Positions 32,991 through 41,721 of a stretch of DNA of 64,000 nt are shown here, piece by piece (positions within the stretch are counted from its first letter, which is position 1; every line of letters begins with the position of its first letter). The position numbers and the translations under genes were made by a program. Below the pieces are notes generated by a model. That model searched no databases. It worked only from the letters and a program-made list of their open reading frames with translations, and had not been told where the DNA came from. Source of the DNA: Phaeobacter sp. G2 (GTDB taxonomy: Bacteria; Pseudomonadota; Alphaproteobacteria; Rhodobacterales; Rhodobacteraceae); the NCBI GenBank assembly GCA_025163595.1, contig CP104102.1, positions 62,001-126,000 on the forward strand, written 5' to 3'.

Positions 32991-34712
32991 ATGAACAAAT
33001 ATATGGACCAAGCGCTAGAGCGGCTCGAACATTCGGTGATCTCTGGCAAGATGTCGCGGCGGGCCTTTATAACGACGGCGCTGGCTACGGGCGTGATCGG
33101 TGGCACGCCCTTGCGTGCGCTTGCCGACGAGCTGGACAATATCCGACAGGTGCAGGCGGACCGCGTTGCGAACCTTGGACAGAGCTATGACTATATTGTC
33201 GTCGGTTCCGGTAGTGCGGGATGTGCATTGGTTGGAACGCTGGCGGCTAAGACCGATGGCAATATCCTGCTGATCGAAGCAGGGGATTGGGACACGGCAC
33301 CATCAATCAGTGACCCGCGCATTTGGTTTACGAACCTTGGTACAGAACGCGACTGGGGCGATGTCGCTATACCAAGCGCAGGTGTGAACAATCGTGCGAT
33401 CCCCGAACACACGGGACGTGTTGTTGGCGGCGGATCCAGCATCAACGCGACAATCTGGGCGCGCCCGACCAAGGCCGACATGGATCACTGGGCCGATGTC
33501 ACAGGCGATGCATCCTGGAATTATGAGGCCAGTCGTGAAATCTATAAGCGTATGGAAAACTGGCAGGGTGCGCCCAATCCGGAATTCCGCGGAACCGACG
33601 GTCCGGTATGGGTGCAACCCGCCCAAGGGCTACTGCCGCTGGTCGACGCGACCCTCGATGCCGTCGCCGAAGTTGGATTGCCCGTAACCGAAGACCTGAA
33701 TACGGACCGGGAAATTACAGGCAACGGCTTTGGCTTAATGAATCAGATCATCAAGGATGGACGGCGCAATTCTATGGCGCGCGCATTTCTATACCCTGCC
33801 TTGGCACGGGATAACGTCACACTTCTGGTCAATACGACCGTGAACCGGGTGATCGTCGAAGGGGGTGTCGCCGTCGGCGTTGAATGTGTGCGGGACGGTG
33901 AAACTGTGGTTTTCCGTGCAGATCGAGAGATCGTCCTGTCGGCGGGTGGTTTCAACACACCGAAATTGCTGATGTTGAGCGGTATCGGCGACGAAGAAGA
34001 TCTAAAGGCGGTCAATATCGAGACGGTTCTTCATGCACCCGAAGTCGGCCAGAATGTGCAGGATCATATCCTGCATGGGGGCTGTTTGTTTGAATCGCCC
34101 GACCCGGTCGAACATCGCAACAGCGCAGCGAACATGTCGGGCTACCTAAAGACTGATTCATCCCTTGATCTGCCGGATGTCAGCATTGTTCAGATCGAAA
34201 TTCCTTACGCAAGCGAGGTTATTGCCAAGGAATATGCGATCGAGAATCCAGGGAATACCTGGGCACTGTGTGGCGGTTTGGTTGCCCCAAAAAGCCGTGG
34301 GACGGTAACTTTGGCCTCGGATAATCCTGACGACCGTCCGGTGGTGGATATGCAGTTCCTGAGCCATCCCGATGACGTGACCTATCTGGAACGTGCGATC
34401 GGCGTTGCGCGTGAAATCGCCCATGCACCGGCATTGAAGGATCATGTGGTCAAAGAGGTCGCGCCAGGAAAGGATCTACAAGGCGAAGAGCTTGCCAATT
34501 TCGTTCGCAATGGCGCCACGACCTACTTCCATTCCGCAGGCGCCTGCCGGATGGGGGCCGATGATCAGGCTGTGGTTGATGCGCAGCTACGTGTGAACGG
34601 CATTCGCAATCTACGGGTCGCTGACAGCACGATCATGCCAAGGATCGTCTCTGTGCCCACGATGCCGGCCTGTGCGATGATCGGCATGAAGATGGCCGAT
34701 ATGCTGTCCTAG
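32991..34712 (+). CDS. GMC-family oxidoreductase with Tat-type signal, probable aryl alcohol oxidase/dehydrogenase
   Basis: This 573-residue protein starts at the ATG at 32991, 6 bases after GGGAGGAA. The N-terminus carries SRRAFITTALATGVIGG (about 23-39), a twin-arginine-like signal, so it probably acts folded in the periplasm. FAD-binding GMC motifs follow: YIVVGSGSAGCALVGTLA (about 67-84), the GMC signature around RVVGGGSSINATIWARPTKA, and the C-terminal YFHSAGACRMG plus LRVADSTIMPRIVSVPTMPA. Directly downstream of the aldehyde dehydrogenase, it plausibly oxidises salicyl alcohol to salicylaldehyde; the substrate is inferred. Confidence 0.85.
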   Translation: MNKYMDQALERLEHSVISGKMSRRAFITTALATGVIGGTPLRALADELDNIRQVQADRVANLGQSYDYIVVGSGSAGCALVGTLAAKTDGNILLIEAGDWDTAPSISDPRIWFTNLGTERDWGDVAIPSAGVNNRAIPEHTGRVVGGGSSINATIWARPTKADMDHWADVTGDASWNYEASREIYKRMENWQGAPNPEFRGTDGPVWVQPAQGLLPLVDATLDAVAEVGLPVTEDLNTDREITGNGFGLMNQIIKDGRRNSMARAFLYPALARDNVTLLVNTTVNRVIVEGGVAVGVECVRDGETVVFRADREIVLSAGGFNTPKLLMLSGIGDEEDLKAVNIETVLHAPEVGQNVQDHILHGGCLFESPDPVEHRNSAANMSGYLKTDSSLDLPDVSIVQIEIPYASEVIAKEYAIENPGNTWALCGGLVAPKSRGTVTLASDNPDDRPVVDMQFLSHPDDVTYLERAIGVAREIAHAPALKDHVVKEVAPGKDLQGEELANFVRNGATTYFHSAGACRMGADDQAVVDAQLRVNGIRNLRVADSTIMPRIVSVPTMPACAMIGMKMADMLS

Positions 34713-34733
34713 GTCTCAGCACGCGACAATCGA

Positions 34734-34763
34734 CGCCGGGCGGTATGTATCCGCCCGGCGTTT
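34734..34763 (+). terminator. Terminator of the salicylate/gentisate operon
   Basis: CGCCGGGCGG (34734-34743) and CCGCCCGGCG (34751-34760) form a perfect 10-pair stem with a 7-base loop, followed by TTT. It lies 21 bases after the GMC gene stop. Confidence 0.75.
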
Positions 34764-35482
34764 CCCACGTCTACGCGCCGCAGCGAGACCGTCGAATTTT
34801 TGCCTGCAAGCGTCGGGGGAATCCTACAAATCGACGCCAATGGGCGTTTTCCGTTCGTCAAAGGCGACGCGCAGGAAAACATCGCCCGCCGCCTTCCTAG
34901 GTCTCAAACCCGACAAAGCGCCTCTCGCCGATCATATGGTTGAGGGGCTTGAATTGGTTGGCAGGATGCATTGCGACACGCTGAACCTGTTTCTGGGCAG
35001 CGCTCTACAATGAAGACACGGGGCACCAGAACACCACCAGATAGAGACATACGGATCAGCCATTGCAAAAGAAACAGAATACAGCCTGTCCCATTGGCTG
35101 CTTGTCATAAATCCCGCAAAGCCACTGAGCATATGGAGTGAAACGCAGGGGTGTGATGTAAGTATCTGTAATTATTATATTATAATGAAGCGCCCCTCGA
35201 AATAGGCAAGCGTCGCGTCTGAGACATTTCGCGCCTATTTGGGTGCCGCTTCTGAACCAGTAGCCAAGAACAATGTCTTAAAGCAGCATCCACACAGTGA
35301 AACACTGGTGTTTCGCCCAAGACGGCAAAAGCAGAAGCGGCTGCCTTGGGTCAAGAGTCACCAGCGAGACAACAAAGTTTTACGTGTGCTGACATCGAAC
35401 AAACGCAGGCGAGACGGTGGACGCTCGTCGGTCGTCGGTACACGTCTATCAGAACGTCCACCGACATATGGGAGGAATAAAA
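34764..35482 (+). other. Intergenic region before the ABC importer operon
   Basis: There is no supported gene in about 720 bases. A short frame ending near 35012 could be the tail of a lost gene, but I do not recognise it. An A+T-rich stretch at 35165-35190 with TATAAT (35181-35186) is a plausible promoter for the ABC operon, leaving a leader of about 290 bases; no good -35 box is seen. Confidence 0.45.
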
Positions 35483-36556
35483 ATGAAATTTTGGTCTCTT
35501 GCCGGTCTTGGTATGGCCTCGGCGTTGCTGTGTGCGACGACCACCGGGGCGGTCGCCCAAGACGACGCTGCGAAAAAACTGTTTCTGGGCGTGGGGAACA
35601 CCAGCTCGGAATATTGGCAGCAGATGATCTGGGGCGCCACGACGATGATGGAATCGGTCGATGGCACCGTTGAAATCATCAGCAACGATTTCGACCCGCA
35701 GAAATCCATGCAGAACATGAGCGCCCTGGTCGCCGCCGGCTGCGAAGGCTGCATGTTCACCTGGTTCCCGGATTCGCCCTCGATCACAAAGGTTCTGGTT
35801 AACCGGGTTGAACAGGCGGGCGGCGTGATCACCACGCTGTGGAACCGTCCCGAAGAACTGCACCCCTGGGATACCGCGCCGGACACATGGATCGCCAACA
35901 TCTCTTTTGACGGTGTGTTCGCGGGCCATGAAAACGGCAAAGCCCTGTGTGCCGCCTTGGGCGGGACGGGTGAAATCGTGGTGCTGCGCGGCACGCCCGA
36001 CAACGCGCCCGCAAAACAGCGGAACATGGGTCTGGACAAAGCCCTGGAAGAATGTCCCGGCATGACCATTCTGGACGAACAGGTCGCGGACTGGCAGCAG
36101 TCGAAGGCGCAGGATGTCATGCGCACCTGGCTGGTCAAATACGGTGATCGGATCAAGGGCGTCTATGGCGCAAACGATGCCATGGCCCTGGGCGCTGTCG
36201 CTGCCCTGCGCGAAGTTGGCCTGAATGGCAAAGTGCCGGTATCGGGCACTGACGGATCCAGCGACGTGGTCAAACTGATCCAGACGGGTGAAATGCTGTC
36301 CACCGTGGCGGGCTTGTCCGAATACCAGGGCGCCGTGGCTGCCGCGATGCTGTATGCGGTCCGCGTTGGCGATCTGAGCCCCGAAGATATGGCCGAAGCA
36401 CAGCGGGATTTCTTTATCGAGCAGGTCCTGGTGACCAAGGAAAACGCAGACGCATTCCTGGAAACGGTAAAAGACCCGGCTGACTATTCCTATGAAAAGA
36501 TCAAGGCGGATTTTTGGGCCAAGTCTGCCGGCCAAATTCCTCCTGGTGTGAACTGA
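35483..36556 (+). CDS. Ribose-type ABC transporter substrate-binding protein
   Basis: This 357-residue periplasmic protein starts at the ATG at 35483 after GGGAGGAATAAAA. It has a signal peptide of about 25 residues (cleavage near AVA-Q). The mature part is a Periplasmic_BP_4/RbsB-like fold (NDFDPQKSMQNMSALVAAGC; KIKGVYGAND-type hinge segment; AMALGAVAALREVGLNGKVP; GTDGSSDVVKLIQTGEM). It is first in an operon with two permeases and a duplicated ATPase. The ligand could be a sugar or polyol, but RbsB relatives also bind other small molecules. Confidence 0.9.
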   Translation: MKFWSLAGLGMASALLCATTTGAVAQDDAAKKLFLGVGNTSSEYWQQMIWGATTMMESVDGTVEIISNDFDPQKSMQNMSALVAAGCEGCMFTWFPDSPSITKVLVNRVEQAGGVITTLWNRPEELHPWDTAPDTWIANISFDGVFAGHENGKALCAALGGTGEIVVLRGTPDNAPAKQRNMGLDKALEECPGMTILDEQVADWQQSKAQDVMRTWLVKYGDRIKGVYGANDAMALGAVAALREVGLNGKVPVSGTDGSSDVVKLIQTGEMLSTVAGLSEYQGAVAAAMLYAVRVGDLSPEDMAEAQRDFFIEQVLVTKENADAFLETVKDPADYSYEKIKADFWAKSAGQIPPGVN

Positions 36557-36567
36557 GGACTTTGAAA

Positions 36568-37623
36568 ATGCAGGACGGATTCAAAACGTCCGGCGCTCGC
36601 GATCTAGAGCTCTCCTCCCGCAAGGGGGGAGAGTTGCCTTCCGGCCCCAAGGCCGATTGGTGGAAGCAAGCGTCGAACATCCTTCAGAAACACGGGCCTC
36701 TGGTGGCCTTGGTTGGGCTTTGTATACTGTTTTCGCTCGCGGCGCCGAACTTTGCCAGCTTGGGCAATTTCGTGGCCGTACTGGAAGCAGCCGCCGTACC
36801 GGCGATTGTCGCCATTGGCCTGACCTTTGTCTTAATGCAGGCGTCGATTGACCTGTCGGTCGAGGGTGTGTCCTCTTTGGGCAATATCATCGTGTCGATC
36901 ATGGTTGCCAATACGGTGACGGGCACGGATATCGGCCTGTGGGCACTGCCGCTGGTCATCGCCACCGGCGCGGCCATCGGCCTGCTGAACGGGGTTATTT
37001 CGATCTACGCCCGGATGCCGTCGCTGATCGTGACGCTGGGGTCCTGGCTGATCGCCTTGGGGCTGGCATCGCTATTGTTTCCAAACAGGCAGCCGCAGAT
37101 TCTGGATACGCGGATCACTTCTTTGGCGATCGACAAACATTTCGGGGTCAGCAGCTTGGTCTATCTGGCCGTAGCGATCGCCCTTCTGGCCATACTGGTC
37201 GAGAAAAATACGGTCTTTGGCAGGATGAGCCGCGCCATCGGCGAAAACGAACCCGTTCTCCGGATGTCGGGTATCCGGGTGAACCGCTATAAGATGGCGG
37301 CCTTTACCGTGGCGGGCGCCTGTTTCGCTATTGCGGGCCTGTTTATCGCCGCGCGGATCGGTGTCGGTAATCCCCGGTCGGGGATCGGCCTGCTGTTTCC
37401 CAGCATCGCGGCCTGCGTTGTCGGCGGCACCCTTCTTTCGGGGGGGCATGGCGGTATCCGTCAGTCGATGATCGGGGTTCTGATCCTCGTGACACTGCGC
37501 AATGGCCTTATTCAGATCGGCGTCGACCCCCTGCTTCAAAGTGCAGTGGAGGGGGCTGTCATCATCACCGCGGTTGCCGCATCCACCTGGCATCTGCGAA
37601 GCAAGATCAGGATCATCAAATGA
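36568..37623 (+). CDS. RbsC-type ABC transporter permease
   Basis: This 351-residue inner-membrane protein starts at the ATG at 36568 with a roughly 45-residue polar N-terminal tail, then about nine hydrophobic segments of the BPD_transp_2 family. Visible are IGLTFVLMQASIDLSVEGV (about 91-109) with the conserved acidic residue of this family, and GGTLLSGGHGGI (about 288-299). The stop overlaps the ATPase start by 4 bases (ATGA). A second permease follows the ATPase, suggesting a heterodimeric channel. Confidence 0.9.
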   Translation: MQDGFKTSGARDLELSSRKGGELPSGPKADWWKQASNILQKHGPLVALVGLCILFSLAAPNFASLGNFVAVLEAAAVPAIVAIGLTFVLMQASIDLSVEGVSSLGNIIVSIMVANTVTGTDIGLWALPLVIATGAAIGLLNGVISIYARMPSLIVTLGSWLIALGLASLLFPNRQPQILDTRITSLAIDKHFGVSSLVYLAVAIALLAILVEKNTVFGRMSRAIGENEPVLRMSGIRVNRYKMAAFTVAGACFAIAGLFIAARIGVGNPRSGIGLLFPSIAACVVGGTLLSGGHGGIRQSMIGVLILVTLRNGLIQIGVDPLLQSAVEGAVIITAVAASTWHLRSKIRIIK

Positions 37624-39137
37624 CAATTGCGCTCTCTCTTCACGGCGTGGAAAAGCGCTTTGGCGACGTTGTCGCATTGGACAATGTCAACGTGTCTTTG
37701 CATGAAGGCGAAGTCCTGGGGCTTATCGGGCAGAATGGTTCGGGAAAGTCCTCTCTTATGAAAATCATGTCGGGGCTGTACCGTCCCGACGGTGGCGAGG
37801 TGCGTGTCGGCGGAAAGGTGGTGCAGCTACGCTCGCCGCTGGATGCAGGCCGGGCCGGGATCGGGCTGGTGCATCAGGAACAATCCCTGATCGGCAGCCT
37901 AAGCGTGGCCGAAAACCTGTTCCTGGACAAACCGGCGGCCTATGCGCGCTGGGGCAGTTATCGCTGGACGGCAATGAAGGACGAGGCCAGACGGCAACTG
38001 GAAAAGGTTGAGCTGGATATCGACCCGTTCACCCCGCTGGGCGATCTGTCCTTTGGTGAACGCCAGATGGTGGAACTGGCCAAGGTTCTGACCCTGGAAG
38101 AACTGGTCGATGGGCATCTGGTGATCTTGTTCGACGAACCGACCGCCGTCTTGAACCCGCCCGAGATCGAGGCACTGTTTTCGCAGATCAGGCGGATCAA
38201 GCATCGCTCCTCTGTGGTGTTCGTGTCGCACCGGATGGACGAAATCCTGGATATTTCCGACCGGGTCCTGGTCATGAGCGACGGTCGCAACGTGGCCGAG
38301 CGCGAAAAAGACAAGGTCAATGTGGACGAACTGTACGAACTGATGGTCGGTAAGCAACGGATCGACCGTGTCGCCCGTCGCCCGCGTGACGCGCATCTGG
38401 GCAGCAGCAGGGTGCTGGAGGTTGAAAACATGTCGGTCCCCGGCGAGGTTCACGACGTGAGTTTCAGTATGGCGCCGGGTGAAATCCTTGGCGTGATCGG
38501 GGTGCAGGGATCGGGCGCGGAATCGGTTTTGCGCACGATTTTTGGCATGGCAGACCGCTGGAGCGGTAGCATTCGTTTCGACGGGAAACCGCTTGAAATC
38601 GACGCGCCTTCGGCGGCTGTAGCGCGGGGCATCGGCTATCTGCCGGCGGAACGCAAAACCGAAGGCATGGTGCGCAACACCAGCGTGTCGGAAAACGCCG
38701 CGATCACCTTTGGTTGGCAGCACGCTGCCGGACCGGGGATGGTGTCGCGTCGCCGAGAAAAGGCGCCGATCAAGGACTGGGTCGCCAAGCTGGCGATCAA
38801 GACCCCGTCGATCGAACACCAGATCGACCTGCTGTCTGGCGGAAACCAGCAAAAGGTGGTGCTTAGCAAATGGCTGTTGGGCAATTCGCTGAAGCTGCTG
38901 ATGCTGGACCATCCGACGCGTGGGCTTGATCCGGGTGCCCGGGCCGATCTCTTTGCAGCGATCCGCGAGCTGGCCGACAAGGGCCTGGCGATCCTGCTTG
39001 TTGGCGATACGCTTGATGAGGTTCTTAGCCTTTCTGACGAGATCATCGTCATGAAGGACGGCATGATCAGCGCACATATCGCCCAGGTTCAACAAAGCCC
39101 GCCTTCGGAAGAAGAGCTTGTCCGGGCCATGGTTTGA
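37620..39137 (+). CDS. RbsA/MglA-type ABC transporter ATPase with two nucleotide-binding domains
   Basis: This 505-residue protein has two ABC cassettes. The first has Walker A GQNGSGKSSLMK (about 37-48), signature LSFGERQMVELAKVL (about 142-156) and Walker B LVILFDEPTAVL. The second has a degenerate Walker A (GVQGSGAESVL), signature LLSGGNQQKVVLSKWL (about 402-417) and LMLDHPTRGLDPGA, in which the usual catalytic Glu after Walker B is replaced by His. Such asymmetry is common in this carbohydrate-importer family, so only one ATP site may be fully active. Confidence 0.92.
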   Translation: MTIALSLHGVEKRFGDVVALDNVNVSLHEGEVLGLIGQNGSGKSSLMKIMSGLYRPDGGEVRVGGKVVQLRSPLDAGRAGIGLVHQEQSLIGSLSVAENLFLDKPAAYARWGSYRWTAMKDEARRQLEKVELDIDPFTPLGDLSFGERQMVELAKVLTLEELVDGHLVILFDEPTAVLNPPEIEALFSQIRRIKHRSSVVFVSHRMDEILDISDRVLVMSDGRNVAEREKDKVNVDELYELMVGKQRIDRVARRPRDAHLGSSRVLEVENMSVPGEVHDVSFSMAPGEILGVIGVQGSGAESVLRTIFGMADRWSGSIRFDGKPLEIDAPSAAVARGIGYLPAERKTEGMVRNTSVSENAAITFGWQHAAGPGMVSRRREKAPIKDWVAKLAIKTPSIEHQIDLLSGGNQQKVVLSKWLLGNSLKLLMLDHPTRGLDPGARADLFAAIRELADKGLAILLVGDTLDEVLSLSDEIIVMKDGMISAHIAQVQQSPPSEEELVRAMV

Positions 39138-39146
39138 GGAAAAGAA

Positions 39147-40112
39147 GTGTCTAGTCTTTCAATACTTTCGTCCCCGATCTCGCGCGAGCGGCTACGCCGG
39201 TTCGTTCCCTTTTTCGTCCTGGTGGTCACGCTGATCGTCCTGTTTAACGCGGCGCCCGGGCTGATGCGCTGGCGGGCCATCAACTCTTTGATGATGGATA
39301 ACGCGCCGATGCTGTTGCTGATTATCGGATCGACACTGCCGATCCTGATCGGGTGTTTGGATTTGTCCGTCGCGGCGATGGCATCGCTGGCGGCAGTCAG
39401 CGGCGCACTGCTGTCTCCTATGCTGGGGTCTTTTGCCGGGTTGGCCGTGGTCGCAGGCGCGTCGCTGATTGGCGCCTTGCAAGGGTATCTGATCGGCAGG
39501 ATGCAAATCCCGTCCTTCGTGATGACCCTTGGCGCCTTGGGTATTTTCAACGGCGCGGCCTTGGCGTTGACCGGGGCCAATATGGTGGGCATCGGTTCCG
39601 GCATGTGGCTGTTCGACAGTCTGGCGGGGCGCAATTTCGGGATCTCGAACATGTTCCTTTTGGTGCTGGCCGTGGTGATCTGCCTGCAGGTGATGCTGCG
39701 GTTCACCAGGATGGGCCGGAATATCTATGCGTTCGGATCCAGTGAACTGGCTGTGTATGTGTCGGGTATCCGGCGCGATCTGGTGCGCAGCGTGGCCTTT
39801 GGTATTTCGGCGGGCTGCGGGGCGCTGGCGGGGCTGATGATGCTGTCGCAGACGCAGTTTGCCAATGCCACGATCGCCGACGGGATGCTGTTGCCCGCGC
39901 TTGTGGGCGTGGTGGTTGGCGGCACCGCCATCTCCGGCGGTGTCGGAAGTGTGGTGGCCAGCTTGATCGGAGGCATCATCGCCGTCCTGTTGCGTGTCGG
40001 TGTCACGATTTCCAGTATGCCCCCATCCAGCCAGGATATCGTTTTCGGCGTTGTCATCCTGGTCGCGGTTGCCTTGACCACAGACCGTCAAAAAATCGGG
40101 GTGGTCAAGTAG
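39147..40112 (+). CDS. RbsC-type ABC transporter permease, second subunit
   Basis: This 321-residue polytopic membrane protein starts at GTG (39147), 9 bases after the ATPase stop, behind GAGGAAAAG. BPD_transp_2 features include LLIIGSTLPILIGCLDLSVA (about 52-71), MQIPSFVMTLGALGIFNGAA (about 118-137) and GGTAISGGVGSVVASLIGG (about 253-271). It is the last gene of the importer operon and is followed by a strong terminator. Confidence 0.9.
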   Translation: MSSLSILSSPISRERLRRFVPFFVLVVTLIVLFNAAPGLMRWRAINSLMMDNAPMLLLIIGSTLPILIGCLDLSVAAMASLAAVSGALLSPMLGSFAGLAVVAGASLIGALQGYLIGRMQIPSFVMTLGALGIFNGAALALTGANMVGIGSGMWLFDSLAGRNFGISNMFLLVLAVVICLQVMLRFTRMGRNIYAFGSSELAVYVSGIRRDLVRSVAFGISAGCGALAGLMMLSQTQFANATIADGMLLPALVGVVVGGTAISGGVGSVVASLIGGIIAVLLRVGVTISSMPPSSQDIVFGVVILVAVALTTDRQKIGVVK

Positions 40113-40141
40113 GCGATACGCCAACAAATGACTCCGAACAG

Positions 40142-40175
40142 AAAACCCCGCCGGTTCCAAACCGGCGGGGTTTTT
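40142..40175. terminator. Bidirectional rho-independent terminator
   Basis: AAAACCCCGCCGGTT (40142-40156) and AACCGGCGGGGTTTT (40160-40174) form a perfect 15-pair hairpin with a 3-base loop. T-runs on both strands serve the ABC operon and the convergent acyl-CoA dehydrogenase gene. A second perfect hairpin (12-base arms, 40219-40230 and 40237-40248) lies nearer the dehydrogenase stop. Confidence 0.9.
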
Positions 40176-40256
40176 CAATTTCGTGAAACCTGCGCGACGT
40201 AAAGGGCAGGTGGCCTGCAACACGGGCGCCATATCAGGCGCCCGTGTTGGTGTTAG

Positions 40257-41417
40257 TTAGGCAGACGCCTGGCGGATCATGCCACGGGCAATGACAAGCT
40301 GTTGAATCTGGGTCGTTCCTTCGTAGATGCGGAACAGCCGCACGTCGCGGAAAAACCGTTCGACCCCGTAATCCGCGATATAACCCGCACCGCCAAGAAT
40401 CTGCACTGCGCGGTCCGCGACGCGACCAACCATTTCGCTGGCGTACATTTTACAGCAGGCCGCGTCGATCGAGACATTCTGCCCGGCATCCTTACGGCGG
40501 GCGGTTTCCTCGATCATGCAGCGGGCCGCGAATGCCTCGGTGCGGCTGTCGGCCAGCATGGCTTGGACCAGTTGCTTTTCGGCAATCGGTTCGCCGAATT
40601 GTTTACGGTCCATCGCATATTCCAGGCTGTCGCGGATCAACCGCTCGGCGTTGCCGGTGCAAACGGCTGAGATATGCAGGCGGCCCCGGTCCAGCACTTT
40701 CATCGCGGTCTTAAATCCCTGCCCCAGACGGTCAGGGCCGCCGATGATCGCGCTTTCGTGTACGCGGCAGCCGTCCAGGATGACGTCGCAGGTATGGGAA
40801 CCCTTCTGACCCATTTTCCGGTCGATCGGCCCCAGCGACAGGCCGGGCGTGTCCGCCTCGACCAGGAAGGCCGTGACTCCGGCCGAGGTTTTCGAACTGG
40901 GATCGGTGCGGGCAAACACGGTGAACAGTCCGGCGCGTGGAGCGTTGGTAATGAACCGTTTCGTACCGCTCAGAGTATAGTGATCGCCATCCTTGCGCGC
41001 CGAGGTCCGCAGCGACCCTGCGTCCGATCCTGCCTCGGGTTCGGTCAGTGCGAACGAGGCGACCATCTCTCCGGTGGCCAGTTGGGGCAGGTATGTCTCT
41101 TTTTGCTGAGGGGTGCCATCGATGATCAGGCCCTGGCTGCCGATACCGTTGTTGGTGCCCACCAGGGACCGAAACGCGGGCGAGGTCTGCCCCAATACGA
41201 AGGCGGCCTGAACCTCTTCGTGCATGGTCAGGCCCAGACCGCCGTATTCCTCGGGGATCGACAGGCCGAATAGGCCCATGTCGCGGATTTCCTGAACCAG
41301 ATCGTCGGGGATGGCATCGTCGTCGGCCACCCGTTCTTCGTTTGGTACGAGCCGTTCGCGCACAAAGCGATCAAGCATATCAAGGAACTGCGAGAGGGTT
41401 TCGGGGTCGAGTGACAT
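40257..41417 (-). CDS. Acyl-CoA dehydrogenase
   Basis: This 386-residue enzyme starts at the ATG at 41417 with AAAGGAGG 9 bases upstream; a longer frame to 41516 lacks such a site. Family motifs: FALTEPEAGSDAGSLRT (about 123-139), the FAD/substrate region RKMGQKGSHTCDV, DRKQFGEPIAEKQLVQAMLA (about 268-287) and catalytic Glu in FRIYEGTTQIQ (about 368-378). It introduces the 2,3-double bond in an acyl-CoA. The substrate is unknown; proximity to thiolase and FadB-like genes suggests a shared beta-oxidation route. The 300-base gap to the divergent alcohol dehydrogenase gene contains no gene that I can see. Confidence 0.93.
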   Translation of the reverse strand: MSLDPETLSQFLDMLDRFVRERLVPNEERVADDDAIPDDLVQEIRDMGLFGLSIPEEYGGLGLTMHEEVQAAFVLGQTSPAFRSLVGTNNGIGSQGLIIDGTPQQKETYLPQLATGEMVASFALTEPEAGSDAGSLRTSARKDGDHYTLSGTKRFITNAPRAGLFTVFARTDPSSKTSAGVTAFLVEADTPGLSLGPIDRKMGQKGSHTCDVILDGCRVHESAIIGGPDRLGQGFKTAMKVLDRGRLHISAVCTGNAERLIRDSLEYAMDRKQFGEPIAEKQLVQAMLADSRTEAFAARCMIEETARRKDAGQNVSIDAACCKMYASEMVGRVADRAVQILGGAGYIADYGVERFFRDVRLFRIYEGTTQIQQLVIARGMIRQASA

Positions 41418-41721
41418 GAGGCGGCGCCTCCTTTGCGGAAGTTTCTGGAAAATCGGGCCGTCGCGTGCGGCGCAAACGCCGCAATCCGTTCGCCCTTGTG
41501 TTGTCAGTCCTACCAAGGCGGCTTTGACCTTTCCAATGGGGCGATTGCGTCAGGGTGTTATCCGCGGCCTGTCGCAGGAGAGACAGTTGTTGGATGCCCC
41601 ATTCCGGCCTCTACTGGCGTCAGTACCGCCGGCACCCGGTCGTTGCGGGTGGGCGTTCCTGTCCTCCGACACAGCCGGAAAACAGTGGTACGCCTTTTAA
41701 ACATTAGGGGAGGATACCCAA

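Noticed and set aside
35351..36535. 394-codon minus-strand open frame opposite the sugar-binding protein gene
   Set aside because: His/Gln/Arg-rich shadow; the plus strand has a signal peptide, ribosome-binding site and known fold.
37899..39095. 398-codon minus-strand open frame across the ABC ATPase gene
   Set aside because: Antisense to two well-conserved ATP-binding cassettes; no domain of its own.
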